A DNA stretch of 64,000 nt from Paenibacillus_S sp043945595 (lineage in GTDB: Bacteria > Bacillota > Bacilli > Paenibacillales > NBRC-103111): the NCBI RefSeq assembly GCF_043945595.1, contig NZ_JBIFNP010000001.1, positions 5,456,001 to 5,520,000 on the forward strand, in the 5' to 3' direction. A program made the translations under genes and the position numbers. Shown in pieces: positions 44,188 to 52,461 of the stretch (position 1 is the first letter of the stretch; each line of letters begins with the position of its first letter). The notes beneath the pieces were generated by a model that made no database searches, was not told the origin of the DNA, and was given only the letters and a program-made list of their open reading frames with translations.

Positions 44188-45115
44188 TGGGTATAATAGG
44201 AGTCAGTATGACAACTTGATGGAAGTCTGGTGGAAATGGATTCATGGCAGGGAATTGCAGAAAAGAGACTGGTACTCCACCGCTGCCCGCCCCCACAAAG
44301 TGACGAGAAGCTTCGATGCGAATTCCGATTACTTTGCGGGGAACCCTGATCTTGAAGTTGTCATCTTGCGGTAACAACTTCATTTCAAAGGCGGCTGTAA
44401 ACTTTTACCGTACCAGCCCCTTTCCCTCTACCACATAGTACTCCAGTCGTCGTCAAACCGACTCCTGGTGGGTTAGTAGATTCGGTGTACCGGGGAAGCC
44501 GTACAACTTAGCAGCAGCGTAGCGATCTGCCTGCCTTTGACCTGGCTCTTCGTTCTTAGCCCTTAACCACGCGGCGTGAGACTCGCCGCGGTCGGCAGCA
44601 GCGTAGCGATCTGCCTCGCCTTTGACCTTGGCTTTTCGTTCTTAGCCCCTAACCCACGCGGCGTGAGACTCGCCGCGGTCGGCAGCAGCGTAGCGATCTG
44701 CCTCGCCTTTGACCTTGGCTTTTCGTTCTTAGCCCTTAACCCACGCGGCGTGAGACTCGCCGCGGTCGGCAGTAGCGTAGCGATCTGCCTCGCCTTTGAC
44801 CTTGGCTTTTCGCTCTGCCCACTTGCACCACCCCAAAACGTGAAGCGTGTAAGCAGATGTACTTTGCCCCCGGCAAGGTACATCTGCGCACATAAGCGGG
44901 CCCAAGCACTACCGCACCACCCAACGAGCCAACGTATCACCTACGACCAGCACATTTGCACAACCGTGAAGCGTGTGAGCCTAAGCGCGGCTAGAATAGC
45001 CGCCGCTTAGGCTCACAGACGCGTTCCGAACCATCACATTGAACTCTCCCGTCCGGGGGGTCCAGGGGGCAAAGCCCCTTGGGTGCTCCTTGGGGGATTT
45101 AGGGGGTAGCCAACC
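44188..45115. repeat. Repeat-rich spacer between nrdA and nrdB
   Basis: This spacer has no convincing gene. Left part: ATGACAACTT (44208-44217) and AAGTTGTCAT (44355-44364) form an inverted repeat; between them lies a 51-codon frame (44219-44374, MEVWWKWIHGRELQKR...) of doubtful status. Middle: four tandem 87-bp repeats (see separate entry). Right: two modules each beginning CGTGAAGCGTGT (44839, 44965) followed by a strong hairpin (44853-44887; 44974-45016). Last, five G-runs of three to six (45055-45106) stand directly before the nrdB start. Confidence 0.75.
44511..44815. repeat. Four tandem copies of an 87-bp repeat
   Basis: Units start at 44511, 44595, 44682 and 44769 (periods 84, 87, 87), each beginning GCAGCAGCGTAGCGATCTGC. 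The first copy has three missing bases and the last is truncated. Each full unit contains CGCGGCG-TGAGACT-CGCCGCG, a perfect seven-pair hairpin. The period is a multiple of three, so open frames cross the array on both strands, but they lack starts and composition typical of genes. Confidence 0.9.
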
Positions 45116-46156
45116 TTGGATCAACTCAACAAAAAGAAACTGTTTAACGAACACGGAGACCGGGACTGGGGCAAACGCCGGATGATCGGCGGCAACACGA
45201 CCAACCTGATCGAGCTCAATAACGTGAAATACGACTGGGCCACCAAAATGTACCGCACCATGATGAACAACTTCTGGATTCCTGAAGAAATCCCTCTGGC
45301 GCAGGACGCCAAGGATTACAAGTTTTTGTCTCCGGAAGAACGTCAAAGCTATGATAAAATTATCAGCTTCCTGATTTTCCTGGATTCGCTGCAGACGGCG
45401 AACCTGCCTAACATCAACGAATATATTACAGCGCCGGAAGTCAACCTGTGCTTGACCGTGCAGACCTTCCAGGAAGCCGTACATAGCCAGAGCTATTCCT
45501 ATATCCTCGACAGCGTCGTATCGGCCGAGGCGAGGGACGATATTTACAACCAATGGCGCGAAGACAAGCATCTGCTGCGCCGCAACCGGTTCATTACCGA
45601 CTTATATGAAAATTTCATCGAGGATCCATCCACCAGAAACCTGATGAAAACGATCATGGCCAACTACATCCTGGAAGGCCTTTACTTTTACAGCGGGTTC
45701 AGCTTCTTCTATGCGCTCGGACGCCAAGGCAAGATGCTCGGTACGGTTTCCGAAATCAAGTACATTCAGCGTGACGAGCTGACCCATTTGGCCTTATTCC
45801 AAAATATTTTCCGGGAAATCCGCAAAGAAAATCCTGAAGTATTCACGGACGAATTCGTCGAGGAGCTTCGGCAAATGATGAATACGGCTGTCCACCACGA
45901 AATCGAGTGGGGCCAATACATTACGAATAACAATATCAGCGGCCTCAGCAATGTGATCATCGATCAGTACATTAAGTACTTGTCCAATGAGCGCCTGAGA
46001 AACCTCGGGCTGGAAATTTTATTCCCTGAGGTGGTTGAGCACCCGATGAAATGGGTTGAAAGCTTCAGCAACATGAACAGCATGAAAACCGACTTCTTCG
46101 AGCAAAAGGTAACCAACTACAGCAAGTCCTCCAGCTTGAACTGGGACGACCTGTAA
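45116..46156 (+). CDS. nrdB: Class I ribonucleoside-diphosphate reductase, beta subunit
   Basis: The 346-residue protein carries the di-iron ferritin-like core: acidic ligands in FLDSLQTANL and QEAVHSQSYSYILD, and later in RDELTHLALFQNIF and HHEIEWGQYIT. It starts with a TTG (LDQLNKKKLFNEHGDRDWG), and the only Shine-Dalgarno-like sequence is the GGGGG run of the repeat spacer, unlike the usual AGGAGG plus ATG. The N-terminal residues match what is expected of the family, so the spacer seems to have replaced the native start region while keeping the codons from residue 2 on. It works with the alpha subunit to supply the tyrosyl radical. Confidence 0.92.
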   Translation: MDQLNKKKLFNEHGDRDWGKRRMIGGNTTNLIELNNVKYDWATKMYRTMMNNFWIPEEIPLAQDAKDYKFLSPEERQSYDKIISFLIFLDSLQTANLPNINEYITAPEVNLCLTVQTFQEAVHSQSYSYILDSVVSAEARDDIYNQWREDKHLLRRNRFITDLYENFIEDPSTRNLMKTIMANYILEGLYFYSGFSFFYALGRQGKMLGTVSEIKYIQRDELTHLALFQNIFREIRKENPEVFTDEFVEELRQMMNTAVHHEIEWGQYITNNNISGLSNVIIDQYIKYLSNERLRNLGLEILFPEVVEHPMKWVESFSNMNSMKTDFFEQKVTNYSKSSSLNWDDL

Positions 46157-46172
46157 AAAGCCTATATAAAAC

Positions 46173-46257
46173 AAAAGAGCAGCTCCCTTGAGCTGCACTC
46201 CAAATGGTAGACAAACATCTAACAAAGGAGTGCAATTCACAGCGGAATTGCTCTTTT
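46173..46257. terminator. Cloverleaf-like bidirectional terminator between nrdB and the ArsB gene
   Basis: Outer stem AAAAGAGCA (46173-46181) with TGCTCTTTT (46249-46257); inside it three arms: AGCTC/GAGCT (46181-46194), TGCACTCC (46194-46201) with GGAGTGCA (46227-46234), and AATTC/GAATT (46234-46249). The T and A runs at the ends make it usable from both sides, as the two genes converge. Confidence 0.7.
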
Positions 46258-46284
46258 CTCGTATATCAGCCTTTATGCCGATCC

Positions 46285-47705
46285 TTAATACAAATCCGGT
46301 TCTTTGATGCCTCGTTTAGCCTGCTTCGACGCTAAAACCGCCCTCATGACAGCTGCTGCAGCACCCAGAATTACGACCGATACCGTGACGAAAATCCAGA
46401 TGCGCCCCTGCGAACCACTGCAGCCAATAAAGCCACAGACCAAGCCCGGTCAATGTAATCAACAACGTTGGGACCGTCAGCAGCACACCGATTTTAAAAT
46501 AGGTGCCCCAGCCGATATATACCTGCTTCCGCGCAAGCACATGCAGCCACAAGAGGGTAGCCAGCGACCCGATGGGGGTCATTTTGGCCCAAATCGGAAC
46601 CGATCACATTGGCATAAATAAGCGCTTCGCGAACCGCGCCTTCGGTGTGCGTGCCGTGAATTGCCAGAGCATCGATCATCACCGTAGGTAAATTGTTCAT
46701 GACCGAAGACAGGATGGCAGCTAGAAATCCCATGCCCAGCGCCGCCGCAAAAATGCCTCTATCCGCAAAAGCCTGAATGATGCCGCCCAGGGCGTCGGTG
46801 AGTCCAGCATTTTTCAAGCCATACACGACCACATACATCCCGATGGAAAAAATGACGATAGTCCAAGGCGCTTCCTTCAGAAGCTTCCGGGTTTGAATCA
46901 CCGGACTTCGGCGGGCCGCCAGCAGCAGGATAACCGTAGCGAGTCCGGCAAAGAAAGAAACCGGTATGCCCAAATATTCGCTGATAAAATAAGCGACCAG
47001 CAGAGCGCTCAAAATCACCCAGGACCATTTGAACAGCCGTATGTCTTTAATCGCCTCGGCCGGCTGCTTCAGCTGCTGTACCGGATAGCCGAGCGGGATT
47101 TCCTTTTTGAAATAAAGATACAGCACGAGCAGGCTGGCACCGATCGAAAAAACGGTCGGAACGAGCATCCGCCCGGCATATTGCGCAAATCCGACTCCGA
47201 AATAGTCTGCGGAAACAATGTTCACCAGATTGCTGATAATCAGCGGCAGCGAGGCTGTGTCCGCAATAAAACCGCTGGCCATAATAAAAGGCAGCACTTT
47301 TTTATCTTCGAATCGCAGCGCCCTTACCATCGAAAGCACAATCGGAGTCATAATCAGCGCGGCTCCGTCGTTGGCAAACAAAGCGGATACAACCGCGCCC
47401 AGCAGAATGACATACACAAACATGCGCATGCCGTTCCCGCGCGCTAACCGCGCCATATGCAGCGCAGCCCATTCAAACAGACCGATTTCATCCAGGATTA
47501 AAGAAATAAGGATGATGCCTACAAATGTCAGCGTCGCATTCCACACAATGCCCGTTACGGTGCCTACATCGGCAAAGCTGACGACTCCGAAGCTTAGCGC
47601 CAGCAAGGCTCCGGCTGCTGCGGACCATCCGATATTCAAGCCTTTGGGCTGCCAAATGACGAAGGTTAAGGTAAGTAGAAATAAAATGATAGCGGCGATT
47701 GCCAT
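46285..47705 (-). pseudogene. ArsB/NhaD-type anion permease, interrupted by a frame change
   Basis: From the ATG at 47705 (AAGGA upstream) the first 375 codons read as an ArsB-type permease (DEIGLFEWAALHMARLARGN, FANDGAALIMTPIVLSM, MNNLPTVMIDALAIHG). At about 46582-46590 the frame breaks in the conserved GSDLG-PKMTPIGS element: MTPIGSLATLLWLHVLARKQ continues in another frame and completes the last helices. A further hydrophobic stretch (WIFVTVSVVILGAAAAVMRA) in a third frame, to TAA at 46285, may be a second shift or a small separate gene. The family exports arsenite or similar; no arsR or arsC is adjacent, so the substrate is uncertain. Confidence 0.78.
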
Positions 47706-47857
47706 AACTGCACGTTCCTTATTCCATAATTCAATAACTAAATAGACCGTCTCCGCCGGTTAGTTTAAAACAGGCCAAAGCCGATAAGCATTTGCCGCTT
47801 GGATGCAGTTTATGCTATGGTAAATCTTGGACTATGGTTAACCGAAGGAGGCTTACG

Positions 47858-48769
47858 ATGAGCTACACCTTACCCGAATCGTTCATCCAAACTATCCATG
47901 GCGTTCACTCCGAGCGTGCGGAGCTTTGGCTGCAGGGCTTCGAACGGCTGCTTGCCTACTGTGAGGACAAATGGTCCTGTCAGATCCAGCTGCCGCCCCC
48001 TTATCCGCTCTCTTATAATTTCGTAGCTCCGGTGCGCATGAACAACGGTCAGGAGGCCGTATTGAAGCTGGCCGTACCGTCCAAGGACGCCTTATACGAA
48101 ATCGCTGCACTGCAGCTGTATCAAGGCCAGGGCGCGGCGCAGCTGCTGGACGCCGAGCCCGAACGTGGCATCCTGCTGATCGAGAAGCTTCATCCCGGGA
48201 AGACGCTGAAATCCGTTCCAGATGAGGAACAAGCCACTCTGCTCGCCATCGAAGTGATGCGCAGCATCAGAAGGCCCGCTCCTGACCCTGCAGCCTTTCC
48301 TTCAGTGGCGCAGTGGTTCCAAGGCTACGACAAGCTGCGCCGGCATTTCCAAGGCGGGACGGGGCCCCTGCCCGAGCCTGTCGTTCAAAAAGCGGAGACG
48401 CTGTACCGGCAACTTCAGCAGAGCGCTGCCCCCCTGGAATTTCTGCACGGGGATCTGCATCATGAAAATATTTTATCATCGACCCGCGAGCCTTGGCTGG
48501 CTATCGACCCCAAGGGCGTACTGGGCGAAGCCGAATATGGCGTCGTTCCCTTCCTGATGAACCATCATCCCGAGCACGATCCGGCGCCCGTCCTGGACCG
48601 CAGAGTCCGGTTATTTGCACAGAAGCTCGGTCTCGACCGGCGCAGAATGCTTGCCTGGGCATACTGTCATGCCGTCTTGTCCGCTTGGTGGTGCGTCGAA
48701 GACCAGGTCGGCGGCGTGGAGAATAACCTTCGCACTGCGGAGCTGTTTGACGCCTTGCTGGAAGCATAA
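47858..48769 (+). CDS. Aminoglycoside phosphotransferase family kinase (APH(6)-like)
   Basis: The ATG at 47858 has GAAGGAGG upstream, giving 303 residues. The protein-kinase-like fold is shown by EAVLKLAVPSKDALYEIAAL, the catalytic loop FLHGDLHHENIL and the metal-binding AIDPKGVLGEAEYGVVPF, which resembles streptomycin 6-kinases most. Chromosomal members in soil Firmicutes often have uncertain substrates; resistance should not be assumed. It is divergent from the ArsB-type gene with about 150 bases between them. Confidence 0.85.
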   Translation: MSYTLPESFIQTIHGVHSERAELWLQGFERLLAYCEDKWSCQIQLPPPYPLSYNFVAPVRMNNGQEAVLKLAVPSKDALYEIAALQLYQGQGAAQLLDAEPERGILLIEKLHPGKTLKSVPDEEQATLLAIEVMRSIRRPAPDPAAFPSVAQWFQGYDKLRRHFQGGTGPLPEPVVQKAETLYRQLQQSAAPLEFLHGDLHHENILSSTREPWLAIDPKGVLGEAEYGVVPFLMNHHPEHDPAPVLDRRVRLFAQKLGLDRRRMLAWAYCHAVLSAWWCVEDQVGGVENNLRTAELFDALLEA

Positions 48770-48774
48770 CATAA

Positions 48775-48810
48775 GCAGCCTGCCGTACCTGACACGGTAC
48801 AACAGGCTGC
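48775..48810. terminator. Bidirectional terminator-like hairpin
   Basis: GCAGCCTG (48775-48782) pairs with CAGGCTGC (48803-48810), with the inner pairing CCGTAC/GGTAC. It lies between the convergent kinase and response-regulator genes. No long T-run follows, so strength is uncertain. Confidence 0.5.
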
Positions 48811-48818
48811 CGCCCGCA

Positions 48819-50561
48819 CTAGGTCAGCTCCAGCAGCTGCTTGACTTTAACCTCCAGCTCAACCATCGAAAAAGGCTTATGCATATAAGCGTTGACGCCC
48901 AGCTCCAGTATTTTGGGCACATCCTCTTCCCGGCTGCGTCCGGAGAGCAGTAGAATTTGCAGCCCTTCCGGCTTGGCTTCCTGCGCAGCCAATTGTTCCA
49001 GCAGCTCAATCCCGTCCATTCTCGGCATGACGCCATCCAGAATGCAGAGATCGAATGAGGGCTGGCGGGCGATTTTATCCTTGGCCTCGATCCCGTCCGC
49101 CGCCTCTACGAAATCAATCGGCAAATGCTGAAGCTTGGACATGAGAATCGAACGTAAAATACGATCGTCATCCGCTATCAGCACCCGCTTGCGCCGCGAT
49201 TCGAGCTTGTGCCCTTCCTGCGCGGCCATCGTCATCCCTTCCTCGTATTGGAGCACCCGGTCTCTGCCGCTCTGCTTCGCCGTGTACATGGCGCCGTCGG
49301 CGAACTTCATCCACTCTTCACAATCCAGCCCCTCCGACCATTCGCAGACACCGGCGGAAAACGTGATATAATAAGACTTTCCTTCATATTGAGCCACCGG
49401 TTCCCTATGCGCCTGCTGCAAAATCCATTCGATTGCCGTCCGAGCGTCTTCAGCCGGGACTCCCGGAAGAACGACGACAAATTCTTCGCCGCCAAGCCTG
49501 GCGAGCAAATCGGTCGCACGCAAATGCTTTTGCAGCAAATGGGCCAGTCCCTGCAGCACAACATCCCCAACATGATGCCCATGTTTATCGTTGATGCTTT
49601 TAAACCGGTCAATATCTATAAACACCATCGAAATCGGAGCAGGATACCTTGCCACCCGTCTAAGCTCTACCTGGATCTGCTGATCGAAGAAGCGCCGGTT
49701 GTATACTCCCGTTAACGGATCGCGGAATGCCATCTGCTCGAAATTTTTGGTCCGTTTCAGCAGACTGTATATTCTTGCGCTCAGCTCCTCGTATTCAAAC
49801 GGCTTCGTCACATAATCGTCCGCACCCAAATAAAAACAGCGTATTTTATCGTGAAGGTCATCCCTGCCCGACAACACAACAAGCGGTACCCATTTGAGTG
49901 TCGGGTCGTCTTTGACATATTCGAACAACTCGTAGCCGGAGTGCGGATGCATCATTAAATCCAATGTAATCAATTCGTAGCTGTGCTCGCGCAGCAGCCT
50001 CTGCGCTCCTTCCACGTCCGCGGTTTCATCCACTTCGTATCCTTCAAGCCGAAGCCGCCTGACCAGATAGGATCTCAGCACTTCATCATCATCAATCACC
50101 AGCAGGCGGCTGCTTGCAGGCAAACCAACCGTCCGCCCCCGATGCTCCTGCTCTTCATCCAGCTCCATCTCCTGCGCATAGATATCCAGCTCCATGGAAA
50201 GCTGCTGAACCAGCACCTTTCCATTCAGCACGCACGCGTGGTATCGCTGCAGCTTGCAGTCGTCCGGCTCCGCCAAAATGTCATGCTCATGGGCCCATTC
50301 CCATTGATGCACGAGCTTCTCGGCGATCGTACCGATCCGGAGAAATCCGAACATAGGGGCACTGCCTTTTATCGTATGTACTATCCGGTAAATCCGGCCC
50401 GCGGCTTCCCCGACAGCCTCTATCACATTCAGCCCGAAGAGATCATACAGCTCGCGCAGCTGCTTGCGCAGCTCCTCTACGTAACGTTTACGGCCTTCCT
50501 TCATTAACCTGGCTTCTCTATTCAATCGTTCATTCTCTGATGAATGACCCAACAACACTCT
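48819..50561 (-). CDS. HPt-REC-GGDEF-REC signalling protein
   Basis: About 580 residues with four domains in order. First a histidine phosphotransfer domain with the phospho-His in RIVHTIKGSAPMFGF. Then a receiver (LLVIDDDEVLRSYLVRRLRL, phospho-Asp in ITLDLMMHPH), a diguanylate cyclase with an intact active site (ARLGGEEFVVVLPG) and a second receiver (VLIADDDRILRSILMSKLQH, phospho-Asp in CILDGVMPRMDG). It should make c-di-GMP under phosphorelay control. Start is uncertain: GTG 50561 or TTG 50579. The single-domain receiver gene lies just upstream, ending at 50589. Confidence 0.88.
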   Translation of the reverse strand, partial: RVLLGHSSENERLNREARLMKEGRKRYVEELRKQLRELYDLFGLNVIEAVGEAAGRIYRIVHTIKGSAPMFGFLRIGTIAEKLVHQWEWAHEHDILAEPDDCKLQRYHACVLNGKVLVQQLSMELDIYAQEMELDEEQEHRGRTVGLPASSRLLVIDDDEVLRSYLVRRLRLEGYEVDETADVEGAQRLLREHSYELITLDLMMHPHSGYELFEYVKDDPTLKWVPLVVLSGRDDLHDKIRCFYLGADDYVTKPFEYEELSARIYSLLKRTKNFEQMAFRDPLTGVYNRRFFDQQIQVELRRVARYPAPISMVFIDIDRFKSINDKHGHHVGDVVLQGLAHLLQKHLRATDLLARLGGEEFVVVLPGVPAEDARTAIEWILQQAHREPVAQYEGKSYYITFSAGVCEWSEGLDCEEWMKFADGAMYTAKQSGRDRVLQYEEGMTMAAQEGHKLESRRKRVLIADDDRILRSILMSKLQHLPIDFVEAADGIEAKDKIARQPSFDLCILDGVMPRMDGIELLEQLAAQEAKPEGLQILLLSGRSREEDVPKILELGVNAYMHKPFSMVELEVKVKQLLELT

Positions 50562-50588
50562 CACTTCCAGTCGCGTCAAATAATCGAA

Positions 50589-50969
50589 TTACTGCGAGTC
50601 CGCAATCAACTGCTCCACCGTATCCACCAGCTGCAGAGGACTGAAGGGCTTTACAATGTAAGCCGTCACCCCTGCCGCTTTGGCTCGCTCCCTGTCTTTC
50701 TCCAGCGCCTTGGCGGTCAGCAGAATAACCGGCGCCTGCTGATTCGGATTCGGGTGACTGCGCAGCCATTCGCATACTTCCACGCCGGTAAGCTCCGGCA
50801 TCATATAATCCAGAATGATCAGGTCGTATCGGTCGGCCTGAACGAACTGCAGCGCCGCTCTGCCATCCTCCGCCTCCGTAATGTCGTATCCTTCTATATC
50901 CAGCGTCTCCGTTAACAAAAACCGGAGCGTCGATTCGTCATCAGCCAATAATATGCGGGAATTCGGCAT
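50589..50969 (-). CDS. Single-domain response regulator
   Basis: The 126-residue protein is a complete receiver: acidic pocket LLADDESTLRFLLTE, phospho-Asp in LIILDYMMPELTG, the conserved Thr/Lys in VILLTAKALEKDRERAKAAG and YIVKPFSPLQL. There is no output domain. AAGGAGACACC lies before the ATG. It is the first gene of a pair with the HPt-REC-GGDEF-REC protein, so it may take phosphate from or give it to that protein's HPt domain. The sensor kinase is not in this window. Confidence 0.9.
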   Translation of the reverse strand: MPNSRILLADDESTLRFLLTETLDIEGYDITEAEDGRAALQFVQADRYDLIILDYMMPELTGVEVCEWLRSHPNPNQQAPVILLTAKALEKDRERAKAAGVTAYIVKPFSPLQLVDTVEQLIADSQ

Positions 50970-51162
50970 CTCTTGGTGTCTCCTTCTGTCTATAAATATA
51001 TGGCTTTATTATAGCATTCTTTTAAATAACCGGAGAAAAAACAATCATTTATATTACTTAAGAACTATGATAGAATAAACATAAAGACTTCTTTATATAA
51101 TTTTTACATAAAATGAAACCTGAGAACTATTGAAAAAATCATTACAGGATGTGACATTAAGC

Positions 51163-51549
51163 ATGGAAAATTTCGATATATTATTCAAAAGGGTGTCGAA
51201 GTATGTTGTTTTCGGTCAGCCGGTGGCTTCCGGGTCTGTTGTGAACCAACGCCTTTCCGATCCCCGTATCCCTATGTCCGCCTGTTATATGACACTCAAG
51301 GTACAGAATGAAGGCGAGCATTATTACCATGAGGTGTGGCTGAAAAAAGAAGGCCTGTTCGCTATTACCGAGGCTTGGTATAAAGATTCTTCCGTGTCCC
51401 GGAAACTGCTCCACGACAATGTCGGCTTTGCCCAGCTCAAGGAGCTGTTCGGCGAAGAAGAGAGCGGATCGGTGATTGTACGGATGACCGAGATTATCAA
51501 AAAATCCGAACGTGACGAATGGCAGCGGCAAATACCAAGAAGAGCTTAA
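51163..51549 (+). CDS. Protein of unknown function
   Basis: The 128-residue protein (ATG 51163, alternatives TTG 51130 and GTG 51151) is mixed alpha/beta and contains YMTLKVQNEGEHYYHEVWLK and KEGLFAITEAWYKD, with no signal peptide or membrane segment. It does not match a family I can name. The ribosome binding site is weak for any of the starts (AGGAT is the best). It is divergent from the response-regulator pair and convergent with the gamma-glutamylcyclotransferase-like gene, with only 16 bases between the two ends. Confidence 0.62.
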   Translation: MENFDILFKRVSKYVVFGQPVASGSVVNQRLSDPRIPMSACYMTLKVQNEGEHYYHEVWLKKEGLFAITEAWYKDSSVSRKLLHDNVGFAQLKELFGEEESGSVIVRMTEIIKKSERDEWQRQIPRRA

Positions 51550-51565
51550 GGGAGCACCACTCCGC

Positions 51566-51946
51566 TTAAGCTCTTTTGCTGTTCCTGTGCCTGCGCCAGC
51601 TGCCGCCCGGAATTGGAGGACATCCCCGGGAATCGTTCCATACATACCCCCATCCCTCCCGTGCAGTCTCTGCATCGCGCAGGAGTACTCTTTCGTAATC
51701 GTTGCATGCGCCCGGCCCGTAATACTCTTCCAGCATATCCATTGCGGCAAGCCCCTCCTCCGTTACATGGAGCCATTCTCCATAAACCCGGCCGCCGTTC
51801 ACATTCGGCACAAGCCCCGGATAGGGCCCGCAATCGTAAAGTGTACCGCGGACGCTGCCCGGTTCGATCCTGGCCGCGTAGGAGGCGGCAACAGGATGGT
51901 TGTCCTCCCCGGCGAGCAGAGTACCGTAAACGAAAACCCACACCAT
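51566..51946 (-). CDS. Gamma-glutamylcyclotransferase-like (AIG2/GGCT) protein
   Basis: The 126-residue protein has the family signature WVFVYGTLLAGEDNH at the N-terminus, where YGTL binds substrate, followed by GTLYDCGPYPGLVP and a glutamate-containing stretch (MDMLEEYYGPGACNDYERVL). The catalytic Glu is likely in LEEYYG. Relatives act on gamma-glutamyl amines or peptides. AGGAGGGAG lies before the ATG. It is a single gene, convergent with the unknown gene above. Confidence 0.85.
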   Translation of the reverse strand: MVWVFVYGTLLAGEDNHPVAASYAARIEPGSVRGTLYDCGPYPGLVPNVNGGRVYGEWLHVTEEGLAAMDMLEEYYGPGACNDYERVLLRDAETAREGWGYVWNDSRGCPPIPGGSWRRHRNSKRA

Positions 51947-52115
51947 CCATGCTCCCTCCTTTCATGGTCTTGCATGACCACTTTTATCATATCAAAAGCG
52001 AAAAGCATGGCACAGGGGCCTTTTTCCTGCGCCGTTACCAAAATAGCGTTACCGGCATAAGATGCAGTACACGCTTCCTACCTACACTACATGCGGTTTG
52101 GAAAGGAGTATTCTG

Positions 52116-52256
52116 ATGCTGAGCGCTCAAGATGCCAATAAGATTATTGCCTTTTTAGCTGCAGCCTACAGCTGTACTAACTCCAAAGATGCCAAGGAAG
52201 AATTTCACCGGCTAGCTAATGAGCTCCGCAAAGCTTCCGGCCAGCCGGAGGAATAA
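52116..52256 (+). CDS. 46-residue hypothetical protein
   Basis: AAAGGAG six bases before the ATG at 52116 indicates real translation. The product MLSAQDANKIIAFLAAAYSC ends SGQPEE, a helical, mildly hydrophobic short protein with no recognised family. A terminator follows at 52276, so it is a discrete transcription unit. Confidence 0.65.
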   Translation: MLSAQDANKIIAFLAAAYSCTNSKDAKEEFHRLANELRKASGQPEE

Positions 52257-52275
52257 GCTTTCCTTCAGATGCGAC

Positions 52276-52316
52276 AAAAACGCCGCTTCGCTAACAGTAG
52301 CCGGCGTTTTTGTTAT
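52276..52316 (+). terminator. Intrinsic terminator
   Basis: AAAAACGCCG (52276-52285) and CGGCGTTTTT (52302-52311) pair perfectly with a 16-base loop, and the sequence continues GTTATG. It ends the 46-codon gene. Confidence 0.8.
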
Positions 52317-52389
52317 GCCCGGTTATTCACCGAGACACCCGGATCCTCATATAGTATGGGGAGTTTTTTATAATTTTTTAAAACACATA

Positions 52390-52418
52390 TTGCCGATAAT
52401 CTTAGTAGGAATTATAAT
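52390..52418 (+). promoter_or_regulatory. Promoter of the TauE/SafE-type gene
   Basis: TTGCCG (52390-52395), a 17-bp spacer and a perfect TATAAT (52413-52418) in an AT-rich tract, 44 bases before the start codon. Confidence 0.7.
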
Positions 52419-52461
52419 AGGCATATAGCTTGCAGAGCATACAAATGCATGGGGTGGAATT

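Noticed and set aside
44219..44374. 51-codon ORF in the nrdA-nrdB spacer
   Set aside because: Trp-rich composition, no direct ribosome binding site and its position inside an inverted repeat make coding doubtful; mentioned only within the spacer entry.
44511..44815. CRISPR array
   Set aside because: The 87-bp units are contiguous with no unique spacers and there are no cas genes in the window.
44563..45010. Open frames on both strands across the 87-bp repeats
   Set aside because: The repeat period is a multiple of three, so any frame without a stop stays open. There is no start site or protein-like sequence.
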